From Betaproteobacteria bacterium (GTDB lineage: Bacteria; Pseudomonadota; Gammaproteobacteria; Burkholderiales; Burkholderiaceae_C): 64,000 bases of DNA. A program made the position numbers and the translations under genes. Where the stretch lies: NCBI GenBank assembly GCA_016704535.1, contig JADIZZ010000014.1, positions 1 to 64,000 on the forward strand. The letters are read 5' to 3'. Below are positions 59,070 to 64,000 of this stretch, one piece after another. Each line of letters starts with the position of its first letter. Position 1 is the stretch's first letter. Below the pieces are notes generated by a model. That model saw nothing but the letters and a program-made list of their open reading frames with translations, searched no databases and was not told the origin of the DNA.

Positions 59070-60758
59070 ATGCAACAACTTTCCGGCCTGGATGCCACCT
59101 TTCTCTACCTCGAAACGGCTGAGATGCCCATGCACGTGGGTGCACTGCACGTGTTCGAGTTGCCTGCTGGCACCAAGGGCCGGTTCGTGACGGCGCTGCG
59201 CAAGCACGTGCACAGTCGCCTGCCTGTGGCCGGCGTGCTGCGCCGACGTCTTTGGTGGATGCCACTGAACCTGGCCAACCCAGCTTGGGTCGACGCGGAG
59301 CCTGATCTGCGGGCGCACATCGTCGAGATCAAGCTCGCGGTGACCGGCCCCGGGGGCACGGGCGGCGCAGGTATGCCCGAACTGGAAGCCGCGGTTTCGC
59401 AGCTGCACACGGTGCTGCTCGACCGCCAGAAGCCACTGTGGAAGATGCATGTCTTCGAGGGGCTGGCCCCCGGCGCCAACGGCCGCCGTCGCGTTGCGCT
59501 CTACACCCAGCTGCACCACGCCGCGGTGGACGGCCAGGCCGCGGTGGCACTCGCCAACGCGCTGCTCGACGTGACGCCCGAGCCGCGCGCGATCGAGGTG
59601 CGGTCGTCCAGGCGAACGCGCGTCTTCAGGCTGGAAATGACCGAGATGCTGCGTGGCGTGCTGGGCAGCCAGGCGCAGAAGGTGGCGGCCATCGTGCGCA
59701 ACCTGCCGGCCACCATGGGCACGCTGAAGAAGGCGGCCACGGCAGCTGTATCGGCCTCGGAACTGCTGACCGGCAAGAAGGGCAGCGGTAACCTGACGTT
59801 GGCGCCACGAACGCCACTGAATGTGTCGGTGACGGAGGGCAGGGCCTTTGCCACCGTCACGCTGCCGCTGCCCGAGCTGAAGGCGTTGGGCCGTGCGTTC
59901 GACGCTACCGTCAACGACATGGTGCTGATGGTCTGCAGCACGGCGTTGCGTCGCCACTACGGCAAGCAGCGGAAGCTGCCACGCAAGAGTCTGGTGGCGG
60001 CGGTGCCCATCACGCTGCGCGAGAAGGGCGACACGTCGGCCGACAACCAGGCGTCGATGAGCTTCATCAGCCTGGGCACGCATATCGCTGATGCGAAGAA
60101 GCGGCTCGAGCACATCAAGGCTGCGTCGGGCGCGATGAAGTCGACGATGGGCCGGCTGAAAGGCATTCTGCCCACCGACTACCCCTCGCTGGGCGTGCCC
60201 TGGCTGATCGAGGCGGCCACCGCCCTTTACGGCAAGGCGCGCGTGGCCGACCGCATCCCGCAGGTGGCCAACCTCGTCATCAGCAACGTGCCGGGGCCCA
60301 CGGTGCCGCTCTACATGGCCGGCGCACGCATGCTGACCAACTACCCCACGTCCATCGTCGTGCACGGCATGGCGCTCAATATCACGGTGCAAAGTTATGA
60401 CCAGAGCCTGGACTTCGGCCTCATGGCCGACGCCGCGGCCATGCCCGACGTGGCAGAGCTGGCCGATGCCATCCGCATCGCCTTCGACGATCTGCGCGCT
60501 CTGCCGCGCCCGGGCGAGGTGGACGAAGGCGAGACCGAAAACGGCCTGGTCAGCCTGACGACAAAGGCCACGAAGCGCCTGGCCGGCGGTCTGACCGATG
60601 CGATGGCCGGTGCCGTGACGGGGGCGATGAGTGGCGCAAGCGGCGCGTTCGGCAAGGCCGCGAAGTCGGTGATGGGCAGCGCAATGGAAGCGGCTGTCTC
60701 GCAGGCGGCACGGCGACCTCGGGAAGCCGCCCCATCGCGCAAGCGCCGCGCTGACTAA
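59070..60758 (+). CDS. Wax ester synthase / diacylglycerol acyltransferase (WS/DGAT)
   Basis: The 562-residue acyltransferase has the catalytic HHxxxDG as HHAAVDG near residue 150, PLWKMHVFEGL upstream, the ND motif in ATVNDMVLMVCSTALRRHY and NVPGP in VISNVPGPTVPLYMAGA. Such enzymes esterify acyl-CoA with fatty alcohol or diacylglycerol. After the canonical end near residue 470 there is a tail of about 90 residues with a glycine zipper (AGAVTGAMSGASGAFGKAAK) and a basic end (PSRKRRAD), which is unusual. Two alpha/beta hydrolase genes follow 9 and 5 bp apart, so the three form a lipid-related operon. Confidence 0.93.
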   Translation: MQQLSGLDATFLYLETAEMPMHVGALHVFELPAGTKGRFVTALRKHVHSRLPVAGVLRRRLWWMPLNLANPAWVDAEPDLRAHIVEIKLAVTGPGGTGGAGMPELEAAVSQLHTVLLDRQKPLWKMHVFEGLAPGANGRRRVALYTQLHHAAVDGQAAVALANALLDVTPEPRAIEVRSSRRTRVFRLEMTEMLRGVLGSQAQKVAAIVRNLPATMGTLKKAATAAVSASELLTGKKGSGNLTLAPRTPLNVSVTEGRAFATVTLPLPELKALGRAFDATVNDMVLMVCSTALRRHYGKQRKLPRKSLVAAVPITLREKGDTSADNQASMSFISLGTHIADAKKRLEHIKAASGAMKSTMGRLKGILPTDYPSLGVPWLIEAATALYGKARVADRIPQVANLVISNVPGPTVPLYMAGARMLTNYPTSIVVHGMALNITVQSYDQSLDFGLMADAAAMPDVAELADAIRIAFDDLRALPRPGEVDEGETENGLVSLTTKATKRLAGGLTDAMAGAVTGAMSGASGAFGKAAKSVMGSAMEAAVSQAARRPREAAPSRKRRAD

Positions 60759-60767
60759 CATCACGGC

Positions 60768-61670
60768 ATGAGTCTTCCGAAGCGCCGGCGCAGGCCGGCC
60801 CACGAAACGGTCCAGGGCGCGGCAGCCGATGTCACCGTTCCGCCGCAACGCCACCGTCCCGCCCCCGAACCCTTCGCGCCCTTCGATGCGCGTGAACTGG
60901 TCAACGCACCCGGGCCGTGGCAACTGATGCTGGAAGCGCGCGCTCCTTGGGAATACGCGGCCATGCTGGCCGCGCGCCCCTGGCTCAACCGCCTGCCCGT
61001 CGGCGATGGCCATCCGGTGCTGGTCTTCCCCGGCCTGGGTGCATCCGACCTGACGACATTGCCGCTGCGCAACTTCCTGCGCGAGCGCGGCTACACCCCT
61101 TATCCATGGAAGCAGGGCTTCAACTTCGGCCCCCGCCAGGGCGTGCTGGAAGCCTGCCGCGAGCAGCTGCGCCAGGTGGCTGTGCGCCACGGCGAACGCG
61201 TGAGTCTCATTGGCTGGAGCCTCGGCGGCATCTACGCGCGTGAGCTGGCCAAGGAGCAACCCGAGCACGCGCGTTGCGTCATTACCCTGGGCACGCCCTT
61301 CAACGCACATCCGCGGGCCACCAATGCCTGGCGCTTTTACGAACTGGTCAGCGGCCAGAGCACGCATGACGCCCAATTGATCGAGCAGATCCGTGGCACG
61401 CCCCCATGCCCGACGACCTCGATCTACAGCAAAACCGATGGCGTCGTGGCCTGGCAATGCAGCCTGAACCCGGCCGCGCCGCACGCCGAGAACATCGAGG
61501 TGCACGCCAGCCACATCGGCATGGGCATGAACCCCTTGGCGCTCTACGCCATCGCCGACCGTCTGGCGCAGGACCCGCAAGCGTGGAAGCCCTTCGACGT
61601 GAAGGGCGCGCGGCGCTGGTTCTACAAGCTCACGCACCATTCGCCGCTGCAGGCGATGGCGGGGCTCTAA
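60768..61670 (+). CDS. Alpha/beta hydrolase, lipase-like
   Basis: The 300-residue protein has the oxyanion/first-strand block VLVFPGLGASDLTTLPLR, nucleophile elbow GWSLGG, an Asp in YSKTDGVVAW and a His in HASHIGMGMNP, so the triad is complete. No signal peptide is seen; a cytoplasmic esterase or acylglycerol lipase acting with the upstream acyltransferase is likely. It starts 9 bp after the WS/DGAT gene. Confidence 0.87.
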   Translation: MSLPKRRRRPAHETVQGAAADVTVPPQRHRPAPEPFAPFDARELVNAPGPWQLMLEARAPWEYAAMLAARPWLNRLPVGDGHPVLVFPGLGASDLTTLPLRNFLRERGYTPYPWKQGFNFGPRQGVLEACREQLRQVAVRHGERVSLIGWSLGGIYARELAKEQPEHARCVITLGTPFNAHPRATNAWRFYELVSGQSTHDAQLIEQIRGTPPCPTTSIYSKTDGVVAWQCSLNPAAPHAENIEVHASHIGMGMNPLALYAIADRLAQDPQAWKPFDVKGARRWFYKLTHHSPLQAMAGL

Positions 61671-61675
61671 GCGCG

Positions 61676-62554
61676 ATGCAGATCGTCGCCAACGGCATCG
61701 GTATCGAGGTCGACGACCAGGGCCTTCCCGGCGGCGAGCCGCTGCTGCTGATCATGGGTCTGGGCATGCAGCTGACCGGCTGGCCCGAGGAATTGGTGCA
61801 GTTGCTGGTCAGCCGGGGTTTTCGGGTCGTCCGCATGGACAACCGCGACGCTGGGCTGAGCCAGGGTTTCGACCACCTGGGCGTGCCCAACGTGCCGCTG
61901 CAGGCCGTGCGTTACAGCTTCCGGCTGCCGGTGGCCGCGCCCTATGGCATCGCCGACATGGCGCAGGACGCCTTGGGCGTGCTCGACGCGCTGGGCTTGC
62001 AGCGCGCGCACGTCTGCGGTGCGTCCATGGGCGGCATGGTCGCGCAGCACCTGGCGGCCAAACACCCGCGGCGGGTAAAGAGCCTGACGCTGATGATGAC
62101 TACCACCGGGTCCCGTAAGCTGCCGCAGCCGGGGCTGCGAGTTCGTCATGCGCTGGTTTCAAGGCCGGCCAGCGGGGCGGTGGACGATGTCGTGGCCCAC
62201 CTGGTACGCGTCATGAGAGTGATCGGTAGCCCGGGCTATCCTCCCGACCGTGAACGCCAGCGTCTTCGCCTGGAGGCGACGGTGCGGCGCGCGTGGCGGC
62301 CTGACGGCACAGCGCGGCAGATCGTGGCGGTGGTGGCCGACGGCGATCGTTCGCCTCTGCTTCCGCTGATCACCGCGCCCACTTGCATCATCCACGGCGA
62401 GGCAGATCCACTGGTGCGCGTAGCCGCCGGCCACGATCTTGCGCAGCGCATTCGAGGTGCCGTGTCGGACATCGTGCCCGGCATGGGGCACGATCTGCCT
62501 ACGCAACTCCTCACTCGCTTTGCGCAGGGAATTGCCGAGAACGCAGCCCGTTAG
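61676..62554 (+). CDS. Alpha/beta hydrolase
   Basis: The 292-residue hydrolase has the early block LLLIMGLGMQLTGWPEELV and DNRDAGLSQGF, as in the RdmC/pimeloyl-ester esterase-like group. The nucleophile elbow is GASMGG, the acid lies in IIHGEADPLVRV and the His in GMGHDLP. It starts 5 bp after the previous hydrolase. It probably cleaves a soluble ester or acyl group. The exact substrate is unknown. Confidence 0.88.
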   Translation: MQIVANGIGIEVDDQGLPGGEPLLLIMGLGMQLTGWPEELVQLLVSRGFRVVRMDNRDAGLSQGFDHLGVPNVPLQAVRYSFRLPVAAPYGIADMAQDALGVLDALGLQRAHVCGASMGGMVAQHLAAKHPRRVKSLTLMMTTTGSRKLPQPGLRVRHALVSRPASGAVDDVVAHLVRVMRVIGSPGYPPDRERQRLRLEATVRRAWRPDGTARQIVAVVADGDRSPLLPLITAPTCIIHGEADPLVRVAAGHDLAQRIRGAVSDIVPGMGHDLPTQLLTRFAQGIAENAAR

Positions 62555-62793
62555 GCGATGGCCGGATTCGGTCCCGTTAGGTTCCGTGTAGTAGACATAA
62601 TATACATCGTATCCACTTGATCATCTTGCCAGGAGGGCCCAGATCAGCAGCAGACCGCTTGCCACGCTGCTCAGAACCAACCAGCGGGGCTCACGAACGC
62701 ATTCGACGATCCTCGGCTTGGCGTGCGCGGAACTGTCCGCGCGTGCCGCCCCGAATGCGGGCCGGGTGCCAGGCTCGCAGACCGCTCGCGCCT
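62555..62793. other. Intergenic, no gene assigned
   Basis: This 239-bp gap has an AT-rich start (around 62590-62625). No convincing terminator, promoter or coding sequence is seen; minus-strand hydrophobic codons near 62634-62700 lack a start. Confidence 0.4.
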
Positions 62794-63003
62794 TCAGAGC
62801 GGATCGCTGGGGCGCAAGGTGTCGCGAAGATCGTCCGACTCGGCGGCGCTCGCGTCGCCGCCCGGGTTGACCGGCCGGTCAAGCGGTCGGCACAGATGGC
62901 GGTTGAGCTGTTCCAGGCGCTCTGACTTTGCCATGGCTGCCAACACGACCTCAGGGTTGATCATCAACATGAAAGGGTTTCGTTCCGAAACTGGATGTGC
63001 CAT
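62794..63003 (-). CDS. Small conserved-looking protein of unknown function
   Basis: The 69-residue protein starts MAHPVSERNPFMLMINPEVV and continues with a charged helix (AMAKSERLEQLNRHLCRPLD) and a hydrophilic tail. ATG 63003 has a good Shine-Dalgarno (AGGAG, 9 nt upstream). I recall similar short proteins with SERNPF and CRPLD in other Burkholderiales, but cannot confirm it here. No domain is recognised. The frame is open upstream to 63093. Confidence 0.65.
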   Translation of the reverse strand: MAHPVSERNPFMLMINPEVVLAAMAKSERLEQLNRHLCRPLDRPVNPGGDASAAESDDLRDTLRPSDPL

Positions 63004-63092
63004 AACCGACTCCTGCTGCCGCAATGGATGCAACTTCGGTAACTTTAGGACGCACTTCAGCGATTGCAGAGTCAGCAGAACACCAAAGCCCA

Positions 63093-63111
63093 TGTCAGAT
63101 GACTTCTGACA
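63093..63111. promoter_or_regulatory. 7+5+7 bp inverted repeat
   Basis: TGTCAGA and TCTGACA are separated by five bases. It lies in the 130-bp gap between the ankyrin gene (stop 63134) and the small gene (start 63003), all on the minus strand. It could be an operator for the small gene or a weak terminator without T-run. Confidence 0.3.
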
Positions 63112-63133
63112 CGGTCACCAGACATGGCGGGCC

Positions 63134-63772
63134 TCATCGGGAAGTTGCCTTCAGCCGTGCAGCCAGCGACTCGCGCCCCGCCAGCACGGCGAAGTCCACA
63201 GGCCCGAGGCCAGCGTCGTTGCGCGCGCTCAGGCTGGCGCCGCGAGCCAGCAGCAGGTCCACTGCGTCTTCAGGGCCGTAGCGCGCGGCCATCATCAACG
63301 GGGTGGTTCGATTGGGCGACAGCGCTTCGAGCTGGGCACCTCGATCCAGGAGCAGGCCCACCACACGGGGCTCGGGGCCTGAGGCCGCGTAGTGCAAAGG
63401 CGTCCAGCCCGGCCGGTTCACTGCTGCGCCGCGGTCCAGCAGTTGTCTCACGCCGTCGAGCTGACCGCGCAGCGCTGCCATCATCAACGGCGTCTCGTCG
63501 GCCTTGTTGATCGCGTCGATACGCGTCTGCGGATGCGCCAGCAGCGCCGCCGCGGCCTTGGGTGATTCGTCTCGGAAGGCCAGATAGAGCCCGACCTGGC
63601 CTTTCTCACTGATGGTGTTGGGATCGAAGCCGCGCTCCAGCAAGCGCCTCACCGTGCCGGCGTCGTCCACGTTGATGGCACGGAAGAAGTCTACGGAGGT
63701 CTCCGCACCTGCCACAGAAAATGCAGTCAAGAAAATGGCATAGGCAACATATTTAAAGTGCTTTATGAGCAT
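63134..63772 (-). CDS. Exported ankyrin-repeat protein
   Basis: The 212-residue protein has a signal peptide (YVAYAIFLTAFSVAGAE) followed by about five ankyrin repeats, recognisable by ETPLMMAALRGQLDGVRQLL, GWTPLHYAASG and TTPLMMAARYGPEDAVDLLL. It is expected in the periplasm as a protein-binding module. Its start overlaps the tatD 3' end by 10 nt, so it is co-transcribed with tatD. ATG 63772 is the only reasonable start. Confidence 0.88.
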   Translation of the reverse strand: MLIKHFKYVAYAIFLTAFSVAGAETSVDFFRAINVDDAGTVRRLLERGFDPNTISEKGQVGLYLAFRDESPKAAAALLAHPQTRIDAINKADETPLMMAALRGQLDGVRQLLDRGAAVNRPGWTPLHYAASGPEPRVVGLLLDRGAQLEALSPNRTTPLMMAARYGPEDAVDLLLARGASLSARNDAGLGPVDFAVLAGRESLAARLKATSR

Positions 63773-64000
63773 GTGACGGTGTCCTTCGAAAGGCTCGGCA
63801 GGCCGAACAGTGCCTCGGCATTGGCCGATGTGGCACGTGCAATGGTTTCCAGGGGCAGACCCTTCAGTGCCGCCAGTTGCGCTGCCACGTGCACGACCCA
63901 GGCGGGTTGGTTGGTCTTGCCACGGTGCGGAGCCGGGGCCAGGTAGGGGCTGTCGGTCTCGATGAGGCAGCGCTCCAGCGGCACGGCGCGGGCCACCTCG
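63763..64000 (-). CDS. TatD family metal-dependent hydrolase, 3' part
   Basis: Only the last 78 codons are in the window; the gene continues beyond 64000. The sequence RCLIETDSPYLAPAPHRGKT is the conserved TatD C-terminal block with the metal-binding Asp, followed by NQPAWVVHVA and the end helix NAEALFGL. TatD proteins are Mg-dependent DNases. It overlaps the ankyrin gene. Confidence 0.9.
   Translation of the reverse strand, partial: EVARAVPLERCLIETDSPYLAPAPHRGKTNQPAWVVHVAAQLAALKGLPLETIARATSANAEALFGLPSLSKDTVTCS

Noticed and set aside
62630..62740. Minus-strand peptide ending PRWLVLSSVASGLLLIWALL, like a small membrane protein
   Set aside because: The hydrophobic stretch is attractive, but no ATG, GTG or TTG with a ribosome-binding site lies in a suitable place in that frame.

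Overview
The window looks like chromosomal DNA of a GC-rich betaproteobacterium, most likely Burkholderiales of the Rubrivivax/Leptothrix/Ideonella type. The evidence is the strong G/C third-position bias, a phasin gene (PHA storage), a pyruvate dehydrogenase cluster whose E3 carries its own lipoyl domain, a compact glgP-glgB-glgX-malQ // glgC-glgA glycogen locus, and the order rimP-nusA-infB-rbfA-truB-typA. No CRISPR array, insertion sequence or integrase is visible.

Layout. 1-4.56 kb is accessory: an AAA ATPase of the zinc-hook (RloC-like) type broken by at least eight frameshifts, then an intact NYN/LOTUS protein, ending exactly at the 3' end of a tRNA-Asn gene, a classical island boundary. 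4.7-7.1 kb holds a TonB-dependent receptor behind a clear TPP riboswitch, so it is probably a thiamine-related outer-membrane transporter. 7.1-18.4 kb is housekeeping and peripheral metabolism: ferredoxin plus its reductase, patatin lipoprotein, a DMT exporter with a histidine-rich tail, phasin with a repeated operator, an HDAC-like/thioesterase/nitroreductase/hydroxyacid dehydrogenase run, rmuC and an MFS transporter. 18.4-24.6 kb, on the minus strand, carries oligopeptidase A, folD and a two-component system. 24.7-31.5 kb is aceE-aceF-X-lpdA, where X is a proteasome-fold (HslV/BPH-like) Ntn hydrolase inserted between E2 and E3; I consider this the most interesting item.

31.5-43.9 kb holds an orphan FliA-type sigma factor and two divergent glycogen operons separated by a 319-bp control region with a HexR-like palindrome. 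glgX carries a one-base frameshift. 44-49.2 kb holds tRNA-Ser, an NfeD/slipin/DUF2237 operon, an amino-acid decarboxylase and fabI. 49.2-58 kb is the translation/transcription operon; its promoter is followed within about 20 nt by an intrinsic terminator that looks like an attenuator. truB has a one-base shift near its 3' end. 58-64 kb carries a DMT transporter, a WS/DGAT acyltransferase with two alpha/beta hydrolases and an FNR-like box upstream, a short conserved-looking ORF, an ankyrin-repeat protein and the 3' part of tatD.

Frameshifts in 1-3.3 kb, glgX and truB leave the encoded protein otherwise well preserved, so sequence or assembly error must be considered before calling these genes dead. 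Family names come from motif recognition by eye; no database search was possible.
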